A DNA stretch of 64,000 nt from Demequina sp. NBRC 110052 (GTDB lineage Bacteria > Actinomycetota > Actinomycetes > Actinomycetales > Demequinaceae). Positions 56,774-64,000 of this stretch are shown in pieces. Numbering within the stretch: the stretch's first letter is position 1; each line of letters opens with the position of its first letter. A model generated the notes under the pieces. That model did no database searches and was not told the origin of the DNA. It saw only the letters and a program-made list of their open reading frames with translations. The position numbers were made by a program, and so were the translations under genes. Location: NCBI RefSeq assembly GCF_002090075.1, contig NZ_BBRI01000004.1:62001-126000 (forward strand). The letters are read 5' to 3'.

Positions 56774-59020
56774 CTACGGGTGGAAGACGGGGCGCAGGGA
56801 GCTCCATGCGCGCTCCCGCACGAAGACCGGGACCCTATGGCGCGGGGTTGTCGTCCGCACCGTCGCGCCCCCGCGCTGCGCCTCGCCCGTCCAGGCATCG
56901 CGCCACTCGCCGTCGGGCAAGTACACGTTCCAGTCCTCGCCGGGGGCGAGCACAGGTGCCACGAGGATGTCGTCGCCCAGCGTCCACTGCGGTGAGGCTT
57001 CCCAGACTGCCGGGTCGTGCGGGTGGTCGAAGAACAGCGGCCTCATGAGCGGGCGAGAGGTCTCGATCGAGAGACGCGCCTGCGCCTCGAGGTAAGGACG
57101 CAGGCGTTCCCGCAGCGCCACGATCTCGCGGATCTCCGCGATGACGGCAGCATCGCCGGACTGCTCGGCGATGTTCCAAGGGGTGCGGTCGCGCGAGGGC
57201 GTCCGGTGGTGATTGAACTCCGAGTGGTACTGCATGATCGGCACGAATGCGCTCGCAGCGAAAGCGCGCACATACAGCTCTGCATCGGGCACAGGACCGG
57301 AGAAACCCGCGATGTCCCAGCCCCAATACACGATGCCGCAGGTCGCCGCATTGAGGCCAGCCCACATGGACCACCGGAAGGCATCCCAGGTCGAGTTCTC
57401 ATCGCCCGCCCAGAAGGCCCCGTGCGCCTGCGAACCGGTGAAGCCTGCGCGAGAGAAAGTGACGGGAGCCTTGCCCGCACGCTCGAGCAAGTCGCCGTAG
57501 GCCTTCGCATACGCCACGGGGAACTCGTTGTTGCGCTCATCGCCGCGTCCACCGTCGAGGTACACGAGCTCGTCGCCCCATGCGTGCTCGCCACCGTCGG
57601 TCTTGAAGCCATCGATTCCGATCTCGTCGACGAGGTACCGGCGCTTGTCCGTCCACCACCGTGCCGCGGCGTCATCGGTGAGATCGGGCATGAGCGACAG
57701 TGGGAACCACCATCCGCGGTTGCGGTACGGCCGCAGGCTGCCGTCTGGCGCCGGCTCCTGGATGACCCGTCCGTCGCGCACTGCCGCGGCGGCGTCCGCG
57801 GCCGCCTGCGCGGTCGGATGCGGACGCATCTTGATCAGCGGGATCTGCCACAGCAGCAGCCGCACGTCCTCGTCGTGAAGCGAGTCGACCATTCCCTTCG
57901 GGTCGGGCCAGGCGCCGTCCTCGGGGAAGGTGAAGTCCGCGAGGCTCAGCGGACCACCGTCGGCCCGAGGCGTGTACTCGGCATCACGCCATGCGGTGAA
58001 CGTCGACTCGTCGCTCCACGCCTCGATGACGACACTCCCGATCGGGATGCCGTGCTCTCGGTGAAGAGCGACCTGGCGCTCGACCTCAGCCTGGGTGTTC
58101 CACTCGTTGCCGGAGGCCCACAGCCCGAACACCCAGCCCGGCAGCTCCCGCGACCGACCGACTCGGGAGAGGAACGCGTCCAGCACCTCTGCGGGAGTGC
58201 CGGTGAAGGTGCGCACCGAGAGCGCGGTGAGCGCTTCTACAGGCGCGTCGACGACGGCCTCGACGGCCATGAGGTCGCTGTCTGCGGCGCCCACGTCGAA
58301 CCACACGCGACGCGAGGTCTCCACATGGAAGCCCCACCCGGAGCCGCCCACCACGTGTGCGAACGGCATCGGCATGTACGTCCGTCGCATCGCTCCCTGG
58401 CTCTTGTACTGCTCGAACAGCTGCGAGTCCAGCGCGGCGCCTCGCTGATCGATCGCGTCGAAGCGCTCGCCGAAGCCCGCGACATGCTCGCCGCGTGCGA
58501 GCGGCAGAGCGAACGAGACGCGTGCGATCCGGGTCGGGGTGCACAGCGCGCGCACCGAACCCGGGACGACAGCCACAGCCGCTCCCGTCACGTCCACCAG
58601 CGAGTCGTCCGCAGTGCGCCACGCCGCCACCTCCGAGCGGAACTCGCGCGTGCGCGCCGAGCCCGCGTCGCCTGACGCCGAGAAGCGGTACGTGATGCTC
58701 GCGGCATCGTCGGGAACGTCCAGCTCGGCCTCCCAGCCGCCCGCGCCGCGCTGCTGGCGCGCCTGTGCGGACGCGAGATGCCCACCGTCCACTACCTGGC
58801 CTCGCGAGCTTCGCGAGACGCGGGAGCACGGGACCTCGAGGTCCTCGCGGGCCCCGTCCACGCGAGTCACGGTGAGGTGGAGCACGACAGTCGTGGCGTC
58901 GGTCGTGGCGCGGGCGCCGAGCCGCAGCGGCTCGCCGGCGACGGGAAGTGTGGGGGAGCGCTGCTCGGTGTCATCGGTGTACGGATGGCCGGAGCCGAGC
59001 GGGACGTGGCGGATTCTCAT
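56774..59020 (-). CDS. Glycoside hydrolase family 31 alpha-glycosidase
   Basis: 748 residues. N-terminal beta-sandwich, (beta/alpha)8 catalytic domain with nucleophile Asp in DGFKTDGGEHAWGD and the acid/base region FWAGDENSTWDAF, then C-terminal beta domains. No signal peptide, so it is cytoplasmic. FKTDGGE resembles the FKTDFGE of the alpha-xylosidase/alpha-glucosidase subgroup; the substrate is probably an imported alpha-glucoside. The ATG at 59020 overlaps the GH15 stop (ATGA); a longer upstream frame lies in GH15 coding sequence. Confidence 0.88.
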   Translation of the reverse strand: MRIRHVPLGSGHPYTDDTEQRSPTLPVAGEPLRLGARATTDATTVVLHLTVTRVDGAREDLEVPCSRVSRSSRGQVVDGGHLASAQARQQRGAGGWEAELDVPDDAASITYRFSASGDAGSARTREFRSEVAAWRTADDSLVDVTGAAVAVVPGSVRALCTPTRIARVSFALPLARGEHVAGFGERFDAIDQRGAALDSQLFEQYKSQGAMRRTYMPMPFAHVVGGSGWGFHVETSRRVWFDVGAADSDLMAVEAVVDAPVEALTALSVRTFTGTPAEVLDAFLSRVGRSRELPGWVFGLWASGNEWNTQAEVERQVALHREHGIPIGSVVIEAWSDESTFTAWRDAEYTPRADGGPLSLADFTFPEDGAWPDPKGMVDSLHDEDVRLLLWQIPLIKMRPHPTAQAAADAAAAVRDGRVIQEPAPDGSLRPYRNRGWWFPLSLMPDLTDDAAARWWTDKRRYLVDEIGIDGFKTDGGEHAWGDELVYLDGGRGDERNNEFPVAYAKAYGDLLERAGKAPVTFSRAGFTGSQAHGAFWAGDENSTWDAFRWSMWAGLNAATCGIVYWGWDIAGFSGPVPDAELYVRAFAASAFVPIMQYHSEFNHHRTPSRDRTPWNIAEQSGDAAVIAEIREIVALRERLRPYLEAQARLSIETSRPLMRPLFFDHPHDPAVWEASPQWTLGDDILVAPVLAPGEDWNVYLPDGEWRDAWTGEAQRGGATVRTTTPRHRVPVFVRERAWSSLRPVFHP

Positions 59021-60120
59021 GCGTGGATCTCCTGGTTCAGTCGCAGCACCATCGCGTGAGACCACAGGAGCGGGGTGGCGACGGGCCCCCAGCGGTCGAT
59101 CCATTCCTGACGGTGCTCGGGCGCGAGAAGGTGGTGGGGGACCTGCTCCGGCAGGTCGAGTTCGGAGGTTGCCTGGGCGGCGGCCCAGGCAAGGTACTTC
59201 GCGGCGGTGTCACGCTCTCCGAGCGCGGCGTGCGCGAGGCCGGCGAAACAGCTCAGCAGCGGCCATTGACCCCCTCCGTAGAACACGTCCGCTGCGAAGC
59301 GGTGCACACCATGGTCGACGGCGAGGTCGCGTTCGATGGCGGCGAGGGTCGCCGTCGCCACCGGATGCTCGGGGGGTATGACACGCAACGGAGAGATGAG
59401 CGCTGCGAGCGAACCGTCGACGGCTGACGACCCGATCCACTTGACGAGATGTCCCTCGCGCACGCCATGTTCCAGGATGTACTCCACGACCCGCGCGGCG
59501 GTGTTCGTCGCGTCGCGAGAGCGCCGGTCATCGAGCACGCCGAGACGTGCCGCGGCAGTGAGCCCCGCTGCGATGCACCCGAGCGTGGAGACATGGACGT
59601 GCTCGTCGTGCTCCTCCCACCAGTCGAAGCACGGTCTGCGCCACGAGGCGACCAGGTAGTCGACCGTGAGCGTCACTGCGTCGGCGTAGGGCTGAGGGTC
59701 CGTGCCGTGACGCGTGACATGCTCGCCGAGCGCCCACAGCCACGTGCCGAAGCCATCGAGCTGGAAGTCCCACCACTCGTCAGCCCCGCGGCCGCCGTCG
59801 AAGGTGAAGCGTGCAGGCAGCATCTCGTCGTCCGGCAAGGGATCGTCGGCAGCGGCGCGCGCAACCGCGCTGCCGATGGTGCCGGCGTAGCGGCGCACTA
59901 CCGACGCGCACCAGGTGAGGAACTCCGCGGCAGAGTCGTCATCGCCGACCGCCGACATGCCGTCGGCGATGAAGGCGCCGTCTCGGAACCAGGAGTAGCC
60001 GCGATACGCGGAGAAGGTGGGGCTTGCGGGATACGCGCCCTCGGACGTCTGAAGCGCCCGGATGAGGGCGCGCGAGTGCGTGATCAGCGCTTCCGATGGC
60101 GTGCCGATGGCCGCGGTCAT
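59017..60120 (-). CDS. Glycoside hydrolase family 15 glucohydrolase (glucoamylase/isomaltose glucohydrolase-like)
   Basis: 367 residues, an (alpha/alpha)6 barrel without starch-binding domain or signal peptide. Motifs: YRGYSWFRDGAF, DEWWDFQLDGFGTWLWALGEH, FDWWEEHDEHVHVS (general acid Glu region) and a late LPEQV near the expected general base. Short intracellular GH15 enzymes of this type act on isomaltose or small alpha-glucans. No Shine-Dalgarno precedes the ATG at 60120. Coupled to GH31 by a 4-bp overlap. Confidence 0.83.
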   Translation of the reverse strand: MTAAIGTPSEALITHSRALIRALQTSEGAYPASPTFSAYRGYSWFRDGAFIADGMSAVGDDDSAAEFLTWCASVVRRYAGTIGSAVARAAADDPLPDDEMLPARFTFDGGRGADEWWDFQLDGFGTWLWALGEHVTRHGTDPQPYADAVTLTVDYLVASWRRPCFDWWEEHDEHVHVSTLGCIAAGLTAAARLGVLDDRRSRDATNTAARVVEYILEHGVREGHLVKWIGSSAVDGSLAALISPLRVIPPEHPVATATLAAIERDLAVDHGVHRFAADVFYGGGQWPLLSCFAGLAHAALGERDTAAKYLAWAAAQATSELDLPEQVPHHLLAPEHRQEWIDRWGPVATPLLWSHAMVLRLNQEIHA

Positions 60121-60148
60121 GAGGAGCTCGTTTCGGTGGGTCTGGGAC

Positions 60149-60179
60149 GGTCCGGCGGCGGCTGGGCCGCCGCCGGACC
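60149..60179 (-). terminator. 14-bp perfect stem-loop after the binding-protein gene
   Basis: GGTCCGGCGGCGGC and GCCGCCGCCGGACC pair perfectly around TGG, 12 bp after the lipoprotein stop. No T run follows. It probably protects the 3' end of the binding-protein message or attenuates the GH genes, giving more binding protein than enzyme. Confidence 0.65.
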
Positions 60180-60191
60180 TGTCAGGGGGTG

Positions 60192-61463
60192 TCAGCCGAG
60201 AAGATCGTTGATCTTCGACTCGGCGTTGGCGAGCGCCTCCTCGGCGGTGATGCGGCCCGCTGCGGCTTCGGTGAGCTCGTTGCCGATGATGTCCTGCATC
60301 TGGGCCTGGTTGTCGCCGATGATAGGCGGCAGCGCGATCCCATCGAGCGAGTCGAACACGGCCTGCCTGTTGTCAGGGTCTCCCTGGTCGAGGTAGGTCG
60401 ACAGCGTGGCGGTGTCGGAGATCGCGGGGAGCTCCCAGCCGGTCTCCAGGCGAACGTCGACCATGGTGTCCGATGCCGACAGGAACTCGGCGAACAGCGC
60501 CGCAGCATCCTGGTGCTCCGAGGTGGCGGAGACCGCGACCGCGTTGGAGAACACTGCAGAGGCGTTCTGCACGTCGCCGGGCTCGACTGCGATGTCCCAC
60601 GCGAAGTCCGAGCCGTCTGCCGCGCCGAACATCCAGATGCCCGTGTGCCACATGCCGAGCTTTCCATCCGCCCACAGCGAGGTATCGAAGTCGGCGGTAC
60701 CGGCGCCCTGCTCGGCGGTCGGCATCACGGTTCCGCTCTTCTCGACGAGCCACTCGGCCGCCGCGAGTCCCTCGGGCGAGTTGAAGGCCACCGCGCTGCC
60801 ATCGTCGGTGAGGAACTGACCACCGGCCTGGACGAGAGCCTTGTAGTACTCGTAGTACGAGATCGGCTGGTAGTCGCCCCACACGCCCGCATCGGCGTCG
60901 GTGAGAGCCTCGGCCGCGGCGCGCTCGTCGTCCCAGGTCCAGTCAGACGTCGGGTAGTCGAGCCCCGCGGCGTCGAACAGATCCTTGTTGTAGAACAGCA
61001 CCACGGTCGAGAACGAGGTGGGCAGGGCGTACTGCACGCCGTCCGTCGCGTAGGCCGCTGCGACGTCGCCTCGGTACGCAGAGGTGTCGACGCCGTCGAG
61101 CGGCGCGAACACGCCAGACGGCTGATACGCGGGGTATGTCGCGTACTCGATGTCGAAGACATCGGCCGTCGTGCCGGCGGCGAGGTCCGTCTGGAGCACC
61201 GTGAAGTAGTCGGCGTAGGGGAGTGTGGTGACATCGACGGTGATGTACGGGTACTCCGCCTCGAAGGCGTCGACAATGGTCTGGAGGTTCTCCTCGTTGC
61301 CTCCGTTCGAGATGAAGTTGGAGTAGGTGATGGTCACCGGCTCCATGGCGTCGGACGTCGCGCTCTCGCTGACCTCGGTGCCATCCGTGGAGGATGAGCA
61401 CGCTGCAAGGGCCAGACTCAAGGCGGCGACGCTGCCGATCCCACTGAGAATTCGCTTCCGCAT
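60192..61463 (-). CDS. Sugar ABC transporter substrate-binding lipoprotein
   Basis: 423 residues. Signal peptide with lipobox LALAACSSS, then SBP family 1 (MalE-like) fold: TITYSNFISNGGNEENLQTIVDAFEAEYP, YALPTSFSTVVLFYNKDLF and a C-terminal TAEEALANAESKIN. GAAGGA precedes the ATG at 61463. It captures an oligosaccharide for the two permeases encoded upstream on the same strand. The GH15 and GH31 enzymes downstream suggest an alpha-glucoside ligand. Confidence 0.92.
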   Translation of the reverse strand: MRKRILSGIGSVAALSLALAACSSSTDGTEVSESATSDAMEPVTITYSNFISNGGNEENLQTIVDAFEAEYPYITVDVTTLPYADYFTVLQTDLAAGTTADVFDIEYATYPAYQPSGVFAPLDGVDTSAYRGDVAAAYATDGVQYALPTSFSTVVLFYNKDLFDAAGLDYPTSDWTWDDERAAAEALTDADAGVWGDYQPISYYEYYKALVQAGGQFLTDDGSAVAFNSPEGLAAAEWLVEKSGTVMPTAEQGAGTADFDTSLWADGKLGMWHTGIWMFGAADGSDFAWDIAVEPGDVQNASAVFSNAVAVSATSEHQDAAALFAEFLSASDTMVDVRLETGWELPAISDTATLSTYLDQGDPDNRQAVFDSLDGIALPPIIGDNQAQMQDIIGNELTEAAAGRITAEEALANAESKINDLLG

Positions 61464-61495
61464 TTCGTGTCCTTCGTAGTGGATGTCGACCCGGG

Positions 61496-62311
61496 TCACT
61501 TGATCCCCGAGCCTGCAACGCCCTGGATGATGTACTTCTGGGCGAAGATGTAGATCGCGAGCATCGGGAGGATGCTCACGATGGAGCCGGCCATCATCAC
61601 GTCCCACTCGGTCGTGAACTGCCCCTGGAGCGAAGCCAGGGCGAGCGGGAGCGTCTTCATCTCCTCGGAGCGGAGGATGACGAGCGGCCACAGGAACGCG
61701 TTCCACGAGCTCATGAACGCGAAGATGGAGAAGGTGGCGAGCGCAGGGCGCACGTTCGGCAGGATGATTCGCGCGAAGACCCTGACGTGGCCGGCGCCGT
61801 CGATGGTCGCGGCCTCATCCAGCTCGCGAGGCACCGTCACCATCGCCTGACGGAGCAGGAACACCCCGAACGCGGACGCCATCGTCGGAAGAATGACGCC
61901 GAGGTAGCTGTCGATCAGTCCGTAGTCCCGCATCTGTTCGAACAGCGGCACCAGCAGCACCTGCATCGGGATCATCATCGTCGCGAGGTACAGCGCGAAG
62001 ATCACCCGACGGCCGGGGAACTCGAACCGGGCGAAGGCGTAGGCGGCAGTCGCGGAGGTCGTCACCTGGATCACCGTGACCGCCACAGCGAGTCCGACGG
62101 AGTTCAGGATCACTCGCGCGAACGGCGTGGAGGTGAACAGTGTGCGGTACGCCTCGAGCGAAGGCTCGGCCGGGATGAGGCTCGGCGTCGCGGAGAGCCC
62201 GGCGCCTGAGGTGAGAGAGGTGCTCAGCGTCCACAGGAAGGGGAACACCATGGTCAGCGCGCCCGCCACCAGCAGGGCGTTGACGAGTGTGCCGGTCCAG
62301 CGTCTAGACAT
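61496..62311 (-). CDS. Sugar ABC transporter permease, MalG type
   Basis: 271 residues, six membrane segments, with the EAA loop EAATIDGAGHVRVFARIILP and the family ending YIIQGVAGSGIK. The ATG overlaps the MalF-type gene by 8 bp. No ATPase gene is present in this operon, so a shared MsiK-type ATPase elsewhere is expected. Confidence 0.92.
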   Translation of the reverse strand: MSRRWTGTLVNALLVAGALTMVFPFLWTLSTSLTSGAGLSATPSLIPAEPSLEAYRTLFTSTPFARVILNSVGLAVAVTVIQVTTSATAAYAFARFEFPGRRVIFALYLATMMIPMQVLLVPLFEQMRDYGLIDSYLGVILPTMASAFGVFLLRQAMVTVPRELDEAATIDGAGHVRVFARIILPNVRPALATFSIFAFMSSWNAFLWPLVILRSEEMKTLPLALASLQGQFTTEWDVMMAGSIVSILPMLAIYIFAQKYIIQGVAGSGIK

Positions 62312-63227
62312 AGTTCACCCACTTCCGCTCGCCGCGCATCTGGCCGAGCGTGATGAGCAGGATCACCAGGAACAGCACCATCGACAGGGCGGAGGCGAGG
62401 CCCGCCTCTCCGTAGCGGAACGTCATGTCGTAGATGCGCATGACGACCACCTCGGACGACCCGTTCGGTCCTCCGCCGGTCATTGCATAGACCTGGTCGA
62501 ACACCTGGAATCCGTTGATCAGGGTGATGACGACCACAAAGAACAGTGCAGGGGTGAGCAGCGGGAGCGTGATGCTTCGCAGGCGCCGCCACCAGCCTGC
62601 GCCGTCGATCATGGCCGCCTCCTGCACGTCGGTCGGCAGCGCCTGCAGACCTGCGAGGAGCAGCACCATGACGTAGCCGAGGTCCTTCCACGCAGACGCG
62701 AGGATGATCGACGGCATCGACCAGGCGGGGTCCGTCCACCAGCCGGGGCCGTCGATGCCGATCCACGACAGCGCCTCGTTCACGATGCCGACCGAAGGGT
62801 TGAGCAGCCAGCGCCAGACGATCGCGACCGCGATCCACGAGGTGACGACGGGAAGGAAGTAGACGCCGCGCAGCAGGTTGCGGCCACGGAACGCGCGGTG
62901 CAGCCCGAGCGCCAGCGCGAGGCCTCCGACGAGGGTGAGCGGCAGCACTCCCAGCACGTAGTAGAGCGTGTGCAAGAACGCGGCGGCGGTCTCAGGATCC
63001 GAGACGAGATCCGCATAGTTGTCCAAGCCGACCCATGACTTCTCGGACAGCAGATTCCATTCATGCAGACTCGTCCACGCCGCGCGGAACATCGGATACA
63101 CGACGAACAGCAGCAGCGGAATGGCAGACGGTGCCAGGAAGAGATAGGCGGTCGCGGTCGCGCGGCGCTGACGGCCACGCGCGGTGGCGGTCGGCAGGAG
63201 CCGAGTGCGGGCGGCGGTCGCGGTCAT
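62304..63227 (-). CDS. Sugar ABC transporter permease, MalF type
   Basis: 307 residues with six membrane segments; FLAPSAIPLLLFVVYPMFRAAWTSL opens the membrane domain and the EAA loop reads EAAMIDGAGWWRRLRSITLP. It pairs with the MalG-type protein. The ATG overlaps the ROK gene stop (ATGA). Confidence 0.92.
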   Translation of the reverse strand: MTATAARTRLLPTATARGRQRRATATAYLFLAPSAIPLLLFVVYPMFRAAWTSLHEWNLLSEKSWVGLDNYADLVSDPETAAAFLHTLYYVLGVLPLTLVGGLALALGLHRAFRGRNLLRGVYFLPVVTSWIAVAIVWRWLLNPSVGIVNEALSWIGIDGPGWWTDPAWSMPSIILASAWKDLGYVMVLLLAGLQALPTDVQEAAMIDGAGWWRRLRSITLPLLTPALFFVVVITLINGFQVFDQVYAMTGGGPNGSSEVVVMRIYDMTFRYGEAGLASALSMVLFLVILLITLGQMRGERKWVNYV

Positions 63228-64000
63228 GCGTGTTCGCCTGCCATCGAGCTGATGAGGCGCTCGCGCACGAGCTGGCCCTGCTCACCCGAGACTCCCTCGG
63301 CGTCGAAGGGCGTCGAGAGGACGAGCGCGGCGGCGCCCTGGGCCCACCGATCGTCCTGCCACCGCTCGACCACGACGCTGACCCCGCGCTTGCGGGGGAT
63401 CACGCCCGCCCTCAGGGCCGGCTCGAAGGAGGAAGACCAGTGCTCCCACGCCTTCGCGCCCTCGCCGAGAACGACGATCAGCTCGGGATCGAGCGTGTTC
63501 GTCAGACCCGCGACGACGCGTCCGAGGAGCCGTCCGGCCGTGGAGAACAGAGCGAGCGCTCGTGTATCGCCGTCGTCGGCGGCGCCCTGGAGAGCTTCGA
63601 TTCCGGAGTCTGCGGGGATCACGCCCTCTGCCACGGCCGTGGCGACGAGTGCCTGCTCGCCGATGACTGCCTCAAGGCACCCGTGGGCGCCGCACTGGCA
63701 AAGCGGACCGTCCTCAGCCACGGGGATATGCCCGATCTCGCCTGCGTTGCCTGAGCTGCCGCGAATAATCGCATCGGACGCGACGATTCCTGCGCCGATT
63801 CCTGTTCCGATCGTGACCACGAGGAAGTCCGAGTGCCCGCGGCCAGCGCCGAACAGTGATTCTGCGAGCGCGAGCGCGTTGACATTGTTGTCGATGAGGA
63901 CGGGAAGGTTCGTCGCGGCTCGCAACGCGGATCCCACGGGAGCCTGTGACCATCCGAGCTGGGTGGAGTCGACGATGCCCTCAGACTGGGCGAGCACGTT
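63224..64000 (-). CDS. ROK family protein (regulator or sugar kinase), 5' end outside window
   Basis: The frame runs off the right edge; 258 C-terminal residues are seen. ROK signature VTIGTGIGAGIV...GSSGNAGEIGHIPV, with zinc motif CQCGAHGCLE intact. The ATP-site-like GTGIGAG is also present, so kinase activity is possible. Because it heads a sugar transport operon it is more likely a NagC/XylR-type repressor with an N-terminal helix-turn-helix beyond the window; that part cannot be seen. Its stop overlaps the MalF-type start. Confidence 0.85.
   Translation of the reverse strand, partial: NVLAQSEGIVDSTQLGWSQAPVGSALRAATNLPVLIDNNVNALALAESLFGAGRGHSDFLVVTIGTGIGAGIVASDAIIRGSSGNAGEIGHIPVAEDGPLCQCGAHGCLEAVIGEQALVATAVAEGVIPADSGIEALQGAADDGDTRALALFSTAGRLLGRVVAGLTNTLDPELIVVLGEGAKAWEHWSSSFEPALRAGVIPRKRGVSVVVERWQDDRWAQGAAALVLSTPFDAEGVSGEQGQLVRERLISSMAGEHA

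Overview
The window is about 70% GC and gene-dense, with short intergenic gaps, many GTG/TTG starts, ATGA/GTGA stop-start overlaps and an ileS T-box leader. It also carries a conserved smc-ftsY-amt-glnB-glnD-ffh-rpsP-rimM-trmD-rplS-lepB-rnhB gene order. Together these point to a chromosomal segment of a high-GC actinomycete, most likely Micrococcales (Cellulomonadaceae/Demequinaceae-like). That placement is inference. I see no rRNA, tRNA, CRISPR array, insertion sequence, integrase or phage gene.

Layout. 1-2193: the end of a patatin-like lipase and an acyltransferase-methyltransferase fusion. 2298-6790: an ArsR-type regulator, a VOC protein, a DUF885 protein and an MFS transporter. 6791-7625: a long non-coding stretch ending in an isoleucine T-box in front of ileS. 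10795-13556: cysteine synthase, sulfurtransferase and a PabC-like enzyme. 13645-18584: two folC paralogues flanking a divergent membrane protein, then two small membrane proteins. 18649-20474: apt, ndk and a YqhA-type membrane protein whose conserved N-terminus is interrupted by an in-frame TGA.

20502-33211 is the most distinctive accessory block. Two divergent gene sets surround a GntR/UTRA regulator. One side encodes a flavin reductase, an acyl-CoA-dehydrogenase-fold oxygenase, two purine-deaminase-family enzymes and a DUF296 protein. The other encodes an amidohydrolase and a complete Dpp/Opp-type ABC importer. Four copies of one palindromic motif (CACTTGTTGACAAG-like) lie in the control regions. 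This looks like a single regulon for uptake and breakdown of an N-heterocyclic, perhaps purine-like, compound of unknown identity.

33327-56657 is the conserved segregation, nitrogen-sensing, SRP and ribosome-maturation backbone. It has a perfect GlnR-type box before amt, a GlnD that stops before the usual ACT domains, and an insertion between ffh and rpsP. The insertion (45080-51907) holds an amidohydrolase and two tandem three-gene cassettes (flavocytochrome-like ferric reductase, FMN-binding protein, ApbE flavin transferase), consistent with extracytoplasmic flavinylated electron transfer.

56774-64000 (minus strand) is a sugar operon: a ROK protein, two ABC permeases, a solute-binding lipoprotein, a GH15 glucohydrolase and a GH31 alpha-glycosidase. 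It suggests import and intracellular hydrolysis of alpha-glucosides.

Two genome-style signals recur. Several genes have a -10-like hexamer 6-7 nt before the start codon, suggesting leaderless transcripts. A 9-mer, GCGTCGGGC or its complement, is concentrated at gene junctions, three times as an inverted pair about 40 bp apart.
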